Shown here one piece after another: positions 51,868-58,512 of a DNA stretch of 58,512 nt. Origin of the DNA: Parabacteroides hominis. Lineage in GTDB: Bacteria; Bacteroidota; Bacteroidia; Bacteroidales; Tannerellaceae. The position numbers were made by a program, and so were the translations under genes. The notes under the pieces are model-generated. The model ran no database searches. It was not told the DNA's origin and was given only the letters and a program-made list of their open reading frames with translations. The DNA is taken from positions 1-58,512 of the forward strand of contig NZ_JACOOJ010000036.1 of the NCBI RefSeq assembly GCF_014287585.1. The letters run 5' to 3'. Each line of letters begins with the position of its first letter. The stretch's first letter is position 1.

Positions 51868-53046
51868 TTATTTATTCGCAAACATCCAGGTCCATTTATG
51901 CCAGATACTTTCCAAAGGGCCTTGTTTGTGTCTTGCCAGCCACCATTTGCAGAACGAAACTTGCAGCAGGAAAAGAGCGAATCCGATAAGCAAACTTGCT
52001 GTATAGCCGCAATAAGGGGCTAAATAGAGTCCGAAGGGAAAATAGATAATCGCTCCCATGATCGATTGAGTAATATAGTTGGTCAGACTCATCTTGCCAT
52101 AAAAGCGCAAAGCGGAAACTGCTTTTTTGAAACATTCTTTCTGGTACAAGATCACAAACGAGGAAACAAGGACGAATGTGAAAGCAAATTTCTGCCACAT
52201 GTCGAAAGCCGTCCCTGCAGTTTGCTTGATCAGGGCATTGTCACCAGCCATGATCTGTTCCTTTAAAGAATATAAAGGGGCGAAACAGATAGCTGCAATA
52301 ATAAGAACCTTTACCCAGAAACGCAGGTGGGATTCGGTCGTAACGAATAGCTCTTTTCTGCCGATATAAAGTCCTAACAGGAATAAGCCTGCCGTTTGCA
52401 GGAAACGTCCGGCTCCGATAGCCCAGTACAAACTTGCTTTCTGTCCTAACGTGATATTTCCCCAGATGAAGTCCCGGAAATTTCCTGCTTTGGTATATTC
52501 GGCGACTTCACCATACATAGCGCCTACACCGAGGTCCGGCAAAGTATGGGCCGGATTAAATAGGCTCATGATGTAGTGAAACCATTCTATAGGTTGGATT
52601 AATAATATAATAGCTGTGACCAAGATTACTTTGTCACTCCATTTGCGGACAAGGAATAAAACCAAGCCTACTACGGCAAATAACAGCAGCACGTCTCCGG
52701 CTGGGAAAAAAGCAGCGTTCAGCGTCGCGAAACCAAGTAACAGAACCAGACGCCATAAGAAGCGGTAGCCGAAATCTTTTCCTTTCTTTTCCTGGTTATG
52801 GCATTGGATATAGAATGTAAACCCGAATAGGAGGGCGAAGATAGCATAGGCTTTTCCTGCAAACAAGGAGAATATGACGTTAAACACTCCGTCGTTGAGG
52901 ACAGTCAGCCATGCCGGTTGTTCTGCTGGATAGACAGGAAAAATAAAATGTTCCAGGTTATGCACTAAAATAATAGCCATAACGGCGAATCCTCTTAACG
53001 CATCGACCACTTCAATACGTGGGGTTTTACTTGCTGATAGTTCCAT
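51868..53046 (-). CDS. DUF418-family polytopic membrane protein
   Basis: This 392-residue inner-membrane protein has about ten hydrophobic helices. The N-terminus RIEVVDALRGFAVMAIILVH and the C-terminal DUF418 region (MSLTNYITQSIMGAIIYF, LARHKQGPLESIW) are typical. These proteins are thought to be transporters or acyltransferase-like, but the function is not established. A -7 box on the minus strand (53074-53081) predicts its own short-leader transcript. Confidence 0.85.
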   Translation of the reverse strand: MELSASKTPRIEVVDALRGFAVMAIILVHNLEHFIFPVYPAEQPAWLTVLNDGVFNVIFSLFAGKAYAIFALLFGFTFYIQCHNQEKKGKDFGYRFLWRLVLLLGFATLNAAFFPAGDVLLLFAVVGLVLFLVRKWSDKVILVTAIILLIQPIEWFHYIMSLFNPAHTLPDLGVGAMYGEVAEYTKAGNFRDFIWGNITLGQKASLYWAIGAGRFLQTAGLFLLGLYIGRKELFVTTESHLRFWVKVLIIAAICFAPLYSLKEQIMAGDNALIKQTAGTAFDMWQKFAFTFVLVSSFVILYQKECFKKAVSALRFYGKMSLTNYITQSIMGAIIYFPFGLYLAPYCGYTASLLIGFALFLLQVSFCKWWLARHKQGPLESIWHKWTWMFANK

Positions 53047-53073
53047 ATAAGTTGTTTGTTAAATTTCAAAACA

Positions 53074-53081
53074 CAAATGTA
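53074..53081 (-). promoter_or_regulatory. Bacteroidetes-type -7 box
   Basis: The minus strand reads TACATTTG, a full match. The predicted start near 53067 is 21 bases before the DUF418 ATG. Confidence 0.5.
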
Positions 53082-53127
53082 AGTATTTGTGCGGGATTCC
53101 GATATATACTTGCACCTTGATTCGAGA

Positions 53128-53982
53128 TTAGCAATTTAATTTCCTATATTCCTTAGGAGTTACTCCTTGCGATTCTTTGAAAACTCTGTTAAAATGTGGA
53201 ACATCATTAAACCCTACTGCAAAACAGATTTCCGATATTTGTTTTTGCGAGTGTTTTAGAAGTTCGCAAGCTGTATTCAAGCGATATTGGGTGACAAATT
53301 GTGAAAACGTCATTCCTTTACATCGTTTGAAGTATGAGCAAAATGCAGAACGGTTCATACCCACTTCGGCTGCAACTTCATCTAAAGAGATGGTATGGAC
53401 ATAATGAGCCATCACATAAGCGCAAATTTGTTGCATACGTCTCACATCACGTTCAATCTGCATAGGCTTACCTGCAAGAATATGGTCGGATGAATTGAAG
53501 ATGACAGGTAGTAAACGGAACATTCCGCATAATCGTCCCAGATCGTCCATATCGTTCATTTGTAATAACATTTTACGAATAATACGAGAGCTTTCCAGAC
53601 CAAATTTTAATGCATTGACGGGGAACGTGAGACCTGCCAAACGGTTTCGCAATTCGGGAAAAACTTCCATGCTCCTCACGATAAGGGAGTGGCTGAAAGC
53701 TACCATTAGATAACGAATATGCCCTTCACTGTCAGCCGATAAAGGTGTATATTCCCAATAATGATGCATAGACGGTGGTATCAATGCGACATCACCTGCC
53801 GAAAAAGATTGTAACGTATCACCAGCCATTCGAGTTCCATACCCGTGAATTACATAATATAATTCCCAAGCATCGTGTTGGTGCAATTTGGCTTCTATGT
53901 GAGTATCTATCCGCTGGTCAATGAAAAAGAATGAATGGTTCTCTATTTCAGGTAATTCGTAAGGGGTAATCATTTCTTCCAT
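53128..53982 (-). CDS. AraC-family transcriptional regulator
   Basis: This 284-residue regulator has an N-terminal cupin-like sensing domain (HQHDAWELYYVIHGYGTRMA) and a C-terminal double helix-turn-helix (ISLDEVAAEVGMNRSAFCSY and QISEICFAVGFNDVPHFNRV, ending GVTPKEYRKL). The start is the ATG at 53982; the in-frame start at 54051 lies upstream of the promoter box at 54006-54013 and is discounted. It is divergent from a nitroreductase gene with promoters about 50 bp apart, and is the obvious candidate to control it. The ligand is unknown; the His-rich cupin often binds a sugar or small aromatic. Confidence 0.9.
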   Translation of the reverse strand: MEEMITPYELPEIENHSFFFIDQRIDTHIEAKLHQHDAWELYYVIHGYGTRMAGDTLQSFSAGDVALIPPSMHHYWEYTPLSADSEGHIRYLMVAFSHSLIVRSMEVFPELRNRLAGLTFPVNALKFGLESSRIIRKMLLQMNDMDDLGRLCGMFRLLPVIFNSSDHILAGKPMQIERDVRRMQQICAYVMAHYVHTISLDEVAAEVGMNRSAFCSYFKRCKGMTFSQFVTQYRLNTACELLKHSQKQISEICFAVGFNDVPHFNRVFKESQGVTPKEYRKLNC

Positions 53983-54005
53983 AATTACATAAAAATGGTT
54001 TGATG

Positions 54006-54013
54006 CAAATATA
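54006..54013 (-). promoter_or_regulatory. Bacteroidetes-type -7 box for the AraC gene
   Basis: The minus strand reads TATATTTG. The predicted start near 53999 is 17 bases before the ATG at 53982 and excludes the upstream in-frame start. Confidence 0.55.
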
Positions 54014-54061
54014 CGACAAATGTGCGATATGATACCACAAATATTCAACAAGAAGGAACCA

Positions 54062-54069
54062 TAACTTTG
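54062..54069 (+). promoter_or_regulatory. Bacteroidetes-type -7 box for the nitroreductase gene
   Basis: TAACTTTG, followed by C. The predicted start near 54076 supports the ATG at 54115 over the ORF start at 54022. Confidence 0.55.
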
Positions 54070-54114
54070 CTGCTGAAAACAATAAGTCTAACGATTAAAT
54101 TAAAATGTATTGTT

Positions 54115-54744
54115 ATGGATTTTTATCAAGTATTAGAGAAAAGAAGAACTATCCGCGATTTTTCCGATAAGGAAGTAACGGAAGAAGTGCTGGAAAGGGT
54201 CTTATCGGCAGCCTTTAAAGCTCCGACCAATGACCATTTGCGACAGTTTGAATTCATTGTTGTGAGAGGACAGGAAAACATTGCCCGGCTTATATCACCA
54301 GTGGCGGAAAACACTCAAAAGATTCAGCAGGCTGGGCTTGAAGCCGCCGCAAGCACGATGGATAAGGACGGATATGCCATGTTTGTCGATGCGTTACCTA
54401 AACAGCAACGTATGCTCATGCAAAGCAATTGCCTTGTTTTGCCGTTCTTCAGGCAAAAGGATTGTCCTCTGTGCCATCCGGCAGATCAAAGTTCGCTCAA
54501 TTATTTCGCCTCGGCATGGGTGGCCGTAGAAAACATTCTGCTGGCTGCAACCGCAGAAGGACTGGCATGTGCGTTTCGTATTCCCATTGGCAATGAACCG
54601 GAATATGTGAAACACCTCGTCCACGCTCCCGAAGAATACGAGTTCGCCTGTTTCCTTGCCATTGGCTATGCAGCGGAGAATGCACATATCTGTAAACAGA
54701 AAGAGATTCGGGTAGAGGATAGAATTCACCATAATGTCTGGTAA
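54115..54744 (+). CDS. Nitroreductase-family flavoprotein
   Basis: This 209-residue FMN-dependent reductase begins MDFYQVLEKRRTIRDFSDKEV, with the Arg-Arg and Arg-Asp FMN-phosphate contacts typical of the family. A mid-protein SSLNYFASAWVAVENILLAA and the C-terminal LACAFRIPIGNEP segment follow. It probably reduces quinones, nitro compounds or unsaturated bonds with NAD(P)H. Its divergent AraC neighbour suggests inducible expression. Four cysteines in its middle (around NCLVLPFFRQKDCPLCHP) are unusual, and could make it sensitive to metals or oxidants. Confidence 0.88.
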   Translation: MDFYQVLEKRRTIRDFSDKEVTEEVLERVLSAAFKAPTNDHLRQFEFIVVRGQENIARLISPVAENTQKIQQAGLEAAASTMDKDGYAMFVDALPKQQRMLMQSNCLVLPFFRQKDCPLCHPADQSSLNYFASAWVAVENILLAATAEGLACAFRIPIGNEPEYVKHLVHAPEEYEFACFLAIGYAAENAHICKQKEIRVEDRIHHNVW

Positions 54745-55004
54745 TCTAAAAGTCTCGTCTGTTCTTTTGTCTGGTTGTTATCGCTCCCTTATTTTCGTCC
54801 TTTGACTGTTCGTTGTTTGTCTAAAACTACGGTTCAGAGATACGACTCTTTTATGAATTACGCAAATGTCCGAATTTAGTTTTATGGATGATTTATATTT
54901 CATCGGTTATATCTGGATGTCCATCTATTGAATAATGTAGTTCATCAGACTTGGATTGCGAGATTGATTTGATTCCTTCAACTTTGCATCAAAAATAATT
55001 AACG

Positions 55005-55916
55005 ATGCGTAAGTTTATTATCTTGTTGTCTCTGGTGGTAGTCGGTATATCTGTGGTGTGGAGCCAAAAAATAGAGGGGTATACCGATTACTTCTCCCAG
55101 TCCCGTTTTACAGATCACGCCAACGATTTTCATGGCAAAGAACAGGGCAAAGGCTATTTTATAAGATATGGTATAAAATATTTTCAACCGCTCTCCATAA
55201 AATTGAATGAACGAAACCAGCCGATTGTATGGAGTATGTCTGCGGGATTATCAATGGTGAGAAGCGGCAATTCAGGAGAAATTAGTACTATTGTTCCACG
55301 CGACATCCTCAATACCAGCGTAATGGTTTCCTATATTCGTCCAATAGCGTCCAAGTGGAGTTTGGCCTTTTCTTTAGGCTGTGGTGTTTATAGCCAACCA
55401 AGAAAAATCAGATTCAACAGTATTCTGGCAAGCGGTGGTGGTATCATTATCTATGATATAAACCCATCTCTTAGTGTTGGGCTTGGTGTTGGTCTTACAA
55501 ACTCATTCGGCGTGCCGATGGTCATGCCAACAGGCTACTTGAAATGGGCTGTGAAAAAAAGATTTGAGCTTGATGTCGATTTAACAAGCCAGGTAAAGGT
55601 AACAGCTTCGTCTCTTTTCGCCAAAAAGTTTCGCCTTGCTTGGAATATTGTAGAACTTGATGGAATGGCAGCGGTAATAAAACAGGACAACAAGGACAAA
55701 CTTTACTCGTCTATGATGCTCAATTCCTATTTTACTCCCTCTTTGATTATCGGCGGTAAATTCAGTGTGCATGCCAATATAGGCATCAATATCATACGTT
55801 TCAGCAGTATCTCCGAAAGAAAAATCAAGTATATGTTTGGTGGTGAGAATCTTTCCGAACGCCGTCATTTTTCTCCCGCATTTCAGGGAGGAATAGGGTT
55901 GCGTTATGGGTTCTAA
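55005..55916 (+). CDS. Outer-membrane-like beta-barrel protein (DUF6268-like)
   Basis: This 303-residue protein has a signal peptide ending VVWSQ and then alternating hydrophobic/polar strands, ending in a phenylalanine (GGIGLRYGF) as outer-membrane barrels do. It resembles DUF6268 proteins, though that name is from memory. It lies 22 bp upstream of a LytTR regulator and its kinase and is likely cotranscribed, which suggests a role as receptor, pore or output of that system. No enzymatic motif is visible. Confidence 0.65.
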   Translation: MRKFIILLSLVVVGISVVWSQKIEGYTDYFSQSRFTDHANDFHGKEQGKGYFIRYGIKYFQPLSIKLNERNQPIVWSMSAGLSMVRSGNSGEISTIVPRDILNTSVMVSYIRPIASKWSLAFSLGCGVYSQPRKIRFNSILASGGGIIIYDINPSLSVGLGVGLTNSFGVPMVMPTGYLKWAVKKRFELDVDLTSQVKVTASSLFAKKFRLAWNIVELDGMAAVIKQDNKDKLYSSMMLNSYFTPSLIIGGKFSVHANIGINIIRFSSISERKIKYMFGGENLSERRHFSPAFQGGIGLRYGF

Positions 55917-55938
55917 ATTAATATAGTAATTTTGCATC

Positions 55939-56709
55939 ATGGAAAAGAAGAGGAAATATCTAATCATAGAGGACGAACGTTTCGCCTATGAAGAACTCAA
56001 ACGAATGATGAAGTCCTTGCGGCCCGGCTACGAGTTGTGCGGTTGGGCTACGTCTGTCGAACAGGCCATCCAGCTTGTAACCAACATGGAAGTTGATTTG
56101 ATGCTGGTTGATATACGTTTGTCGGACGGAAACAGTTTTGAGTTTTTCGATCAGGTGAAATCACAAGTTCCTGTCATATTCACCACCGCCTATGATGAAT
56201 ATGCATTAAGAGCATTCAAAGTCAATAGCATTGATTATCTTTTGAAACCAATAGAGGAAAAAGACCTTGAACAAGCCATTATCAAGTATGAAAATCTGCA
56301 ATACGTTATTCCGTTAAGTATGGAGTATCAAAAATTGCGTAATGATTATATAACGACTAATCGTAAGAACCGGTTTCTCGTACATGCAGGCGATGTTTAC
56401 GGATATGTCGAAGCTCAGCATGTTGCCTTCTTTTACAGTGAAGACAAATATACGTTTCTCCATACTTTTGAAGACAAGCGATATATTGTGCCGTACACGC
56501 TTGACCAGCTGGATTCCATGCTTGATCCGGTTATATTTTTCCGAGTATCGCGCAACTGCATAACGAATATCAAGAGCCTATCTAAAATTATAAAATATTT
56601 TGCAGGAAGGCTCAAAATAAGTTTCTCTCCCCCTTGCCCTCACGAGATAATCGTAAGCCGCAACAGGGCGGAGAATTTTCTAAACTGGATGAACGGCAAC
56701 GGGCAATGA
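55939..56709 (+). CDS. LytTR-family response regulator
   Basis: This 256-residue regulator has a receiver domain (acidic IIEDERFAYEEL, phospho-Asp in MLVDIRLSDG, Thr in FTTAYDEYAL, Lys in YLLKPIEEKDL) and a C-terminal LytTR DNA-binding domain (VEAQHVAFFYSEDKYTFLHT, FFRVSRNCITNIKSLSKI). Its stop overlaps the kinase start by 4 bp (ATGA), showing translational coupling. A TAATTTTG box lies only 5 bp before its ATG; if used, the mRNA would be nearly leaderless. Confidence 0.94.
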   Translation: MEKKRKYLIIEDERFAYEELKRMMKSLRPGYELCGWATSVEQAIQLVTNMEVDLMLVDIRLSDGNSFEFFDQVKSQVPVIFTTAYDEYALRAFKVNSIDYLLKPIEEKDLEQAIIKYENLQYVIPLSMEYQKLRNDYITTNRKNRFLVHAGDVYGYVEAQHVAFFYSEDKYTFLHTFEDKRYIVPYTLDQLDSMLDPVIFFRVSRNCITNIKSLSKIIKYFAGRLKISFSPPCPHEIIVSRNRAENFLNWMNGNGQ

Positions 56710-57698
56710 AGAAAAAACAGGTCATATCACAAATCTTGCTGTTATACATGGCTATAGCGGCGATGTTGTTCTTGTTCATATCCACTCTCACTCTCCTTAC
56801 AACGCCTAATGGATATGACATGGTGGCAGTGATAAGCAATTTATTTGTAAATCTTCCATTGTTTGTTATACCCGGACTAATTGATTATGGAACAATCCGT
56901 TTCCTTCATGCTCGTGTCTGGAAATCGGCAAATATCAGCCATATTATACTTGATGTGGTTATTGTGTCCGCGATAACCGGGAGTATGAGTTTCGTTTCAG
57001 CACATGTATTCTCGTCTCCCAATCCGCTCGCCCAAGTTGCGGCATTCTTGATGATGAATTGTATCATAGTTCTTTTCATAGAGTTGCTGTTGTACCATAA
57101 CGCACAAATGAAAAACGAGAAAAGGATAATTGAAATAGAGAAAGAAAAAGCCGTATACCAACTCAATGCCTTGAAAAATCAGGTAAATCCGCATTTCCTT
57201 TTTAATAGTCTGAATGTTCTTGCTTCGCTGACCTACCAGAATCCTGCATTCGCAAACACTTTCGCTAAAAAGTTCGCCAATGTGTACCGCTATATCCTCA
57301 CTACATCAGAAAACCAGACCGTTGAATTGAAAGAAGAGCTCGATTTTGTAAGAACATATCTCTATCTTGAAAAAATGCGATTTGCCGAGAGCCTGAAAGT
57401 TTCCATTGAAGATAATACAGCATTACGTCATTCACGAGTAATACCGGTAAGTATTCAGACATTGGTGGAAAATGCACTGAAACATAATGTGGCATCTGAA
57501 CAGCAACCCCTAAATGTCATTATCCATATTGGCGAAGATGGTGTTACTGTAAGCAATAATATCCAACTGCGAAACAATGTTCAGAGAACCGGGACTGGTC
57601 TTGCCAACCTTCAACGCCAATATGCCATTTCCGGACAAGAAATAGCAATAACTAAGATCGATAATAAATTTATCGTTTTTCTCCCATATCTTATATAA
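56706..57698 (+). CDS. LytS/YehU-type sensor histidine kinase
   Basis: This 330-residue kinase has four N-terminal membrane helices with little periplasmic sequence, a coiled-coil linker (IIEIEKEKAVYQLNALKNQV), and the His_kinase phosphoacceptor NPHFLFNSLNVLASL. A compact ATPase domain follows, with N-box LVENALKHNV and TGTGLANLQRQY. The ATG at 56706 overlaps the regulator's stop. It forms a pair with the LytTR regulator. The lack of a sensor domain suggests that it senses the membrane itself, or a partner such as the protein at 55005. Confidence 0.93.
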   Translation: MKKKQVISQILLLYMAIAAMLFLFISTLTLLTTPNGYDMVAVISNLFVNLPLFVIPGLIDYGTIRFLHARVWKSANISHIILDVVIVSAITGSMSFVSAHVFSSPNPLAQVAAFLMMNCIIVLFIELLLYHNAQMKNEKRIIEIEKEKAVYQLNALKNQVNPHFLFNSLNVLASLTYQNPAFANTFAKKFANVYRYILTTSENQTVELKEELDFVRTYLYLEKMRFAESLKVSIEDNTALRHSRVIPVSIQTLVENALKHNVASEQQPLNVIIHIGEDGVTVSNNIQLRNNVQRTGTGLANLQRQYAISGQEIAITKIDNKFIVFLPYLI

Positions 57699-57702
57699 TG
57701 CT

Positions 57703-57738
57703 GCATAAAGACGCACGACCATGTGTCTTTACGTGATT
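57703..57738 (+). terminator. Hairpin after the LytS kinase
   Basis: AAAGACGCA and TGTGTCTTT pair around a 6-base loop shortly after the kinase stop. The T run is poor, so termination is only probable. Confidence 0.45.
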
Positions 57739-57792
57739 ATTATCAAATTGACAATTTACCAGATTTGCTATCCGGAGATTCGCTTATATCCG

Positions 57793-57990
57793 TACATTTG
57801 CCTTGATGATTACAAATAGGGGAAGGAGGAGCGGTTTGGAATTGACATTTTGTTTGTCTCATCCCTGAAAACCTTTTTTTGTTCCTGAAAAGGCGGGTTT
57901 ATGCAGAACAATTGGGGAAAGGTGTCGCTCTGAAGGATAAAACACAATCAAAATGTAAGCAGTAAAATCATCTTTTAAAGATGGTTTTTA
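57793..57990 (+). ncRNA. Candidate small RNA from an orphan promoter
   Basis: A full -7 box (TACATTTG, 57793-57800) has no gene downstream. About 165-185 bases later a 12-bp stem with almost no loop (57964-57988) is followed by TTTTTAG and could end a transcript. Only a 20-codon ORF is present. Support is weak. Confidence 0.3.
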
Positions 57991-58058
57991 GCTGTTAAAA
58001 TGGCTCCTTGAAGGTCCTTTACAGCCCCTCCACGGCCATTTTGCACCTTCTTTCGGAG

Positions 58059-58179
58059 CTTCCCGCGAAATCATCTAAATGATTTACTATATTTATCCGA
58101 ATCATTCTCCTCTATTATCTGAATAGTTTTCCGAAACCATTCAGATAATTAAAAAAATCATTTGGATGATTTCGGGAAG
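58059..58179. repeat. Nested inverted repeats (possible cruciform)
   Basis: Outer arms 58059-58085 and 58155-58179 share CTTCCC and AAATCATC..AATGATTT with a 2-base insertion in the left arm. Inner arms TTATCTGAAT (58115-58124) and ATTCAGATAA (58139-58148) are perfect, and within them GTTT/AAAC extends the stem around TCCG. Confidence 0.8.
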
Positions 58180-58359
58180 ACCTTACGGAATCGTACCTTT
58201 TTTAGGCTGGAATGAAGAAAAAGTGTGAAGTATGTGTCAGGAGAATAGCCTGAAATGAATAAAAATGGTCGTGTAAATGCTTATTATTTGTAAGAAATGA
58301 CATAAAATCGAATGAATGGATGTATCGTTTTCTGAAGACTTATAAGCCGGATTTTAGAT

Positions 58360-58400
58360 AAAAAAAAGAAGGTGTCTGAAAAGGATGCCTTCTTTTTTTG
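58360..58400. terminator. Bidirectional terminator
   Basis: A stem of about 16 bp (58361-58376 with 58384-58399, two G-U type mismatches) has A and T runs on both sides. Confidence 0.8.
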
Positions 58401-58511
58401 TTATGCCGCCCGTTTATTATCCATTTTTATTTTTAAAACATCTTTGGTCTTCTCAATTGTCTCTCTTCGGGAAGTAATCCTACAGAAATAAGTAAAAAAT
58501 AAAAGAGAACT
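58401..58511 (-). CDS. Possible partial gene at the right edge
   Basis: An open minus-strand frame enters from the right edge and stops at 58401-58403, directly before the terminator. Its tail reads ETIEKTKDVLKIKMDNKRAA. The position next to a terminator supports a real 3' end, but the hydrophobic, AT-rich first codons do not look clearly coding. No family is recognisable. Confidence 0.3.
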   Translation of the reverse strand, partial: SSLLFFTYFCRITSRRETIEKTKDVLKIKMDNKRAA

Positions 58512-58512
58512 G

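Larger units (their letters stand above)
57699..58400. other. Long non-coding region with nested dyads
   Basis: Apart from the candidate RNA above, no gene is evident in this stretch. It has an outer inverted repeat (58059-58085 against 58155-58179) and, within it, a 15-bp stem with a TCCG tetraloop (58115-58148). It ends in a two-way terminator. Confidence 0.6.

Noticed and set aside
55927..55934. TAATTTTG box just before the LytTR gene
   Set aside because: It would place the start at or after the ATG; the gene is more likely read from upstream, so it was not listed as a promoter.

Overview
The window reads as a chromosomal segment of a gut Bacteroidales bacterium, most likely Parabacteroides. 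The basis is gene content (SusC/SusD pair, ECF sigma with FecR anti-sigma, GH92, DUF6261-like protein), many promoters with the Bacteroidetes -7 box TAnnTTTG, and abundant intergenic inverted repeats. The genus is an inference; no rRNA or other marker gene is present.

Region 1 (1-16.4 kb) is about envelope signalling and transport. An ECF sigma operon (472-2020) is followed by an ABC ATPase and three large FtsX/MacB-type permeases (2182-12297), with a DUF6261-like gene on the opposite strand. The ATPase and the second permease are each preceded by a near-perfect sigma-54 promoter plus two 17-bp palindromes spaced 21 bp apart. The permease genes end exactly at copies of a large mosaic inverted-repeat element. 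A PhoR/PhoB-like two-component pair and a PHP-family histidinol phosphatase follow on the minus strand, the latter preceded by a 38-codon ORF.

Region 2 (16.6-24 kb) is housekeeping: divergent kbl and threonine dehydrogenase (threonine catabolism), two near-identical predicted small RNAs, an aldo/keto reductase, and an AddB-like nuclease/helicase subunit that carries an in-frame copy of an intergenic hairpin repeat.

Region 3 (23.97-44.45 kb) is an AT-rich polysaccharide utilisation locus. In order it has an ECF sigma factor, a FecR anti-sigma, a SusC transducer with an STN domain, SusD, a divergent GH92, a beta-helix enzyme, a 1323-residue lyase-like protein with C-terminal Fn3-like domains, an SGNH esterase, and a 1203-residue fusion of a pectate-lyase-like beta-helix with an alpha/beta-hydrolase esterase. 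The enzyme set suggests an acetylated or otherwise esterified glycan, probably via a pathway not yet described. A possible antisense sRNA lies just upstream of susC. A 41-bp tandem repeat array closes the locus.

Region 4 (44.8-58.5 kb) holds metabolic and stress genes: a Tat aldo/keto reductase with ferredoxin tail paired with a NapH/NapG-like fusion, a CE1-like esterase, ketopantoate reductase, pyridoxamine kinase, MsrAB, a DUF418 protein, a divergent AraC regulator/nitroreductase pair, and an outer-membrane-like protein followed by a LytTR/LytS two-component system. The last 0.8 kb is non-coding with nested dyads and ends in a possible partial minus-strand gene.
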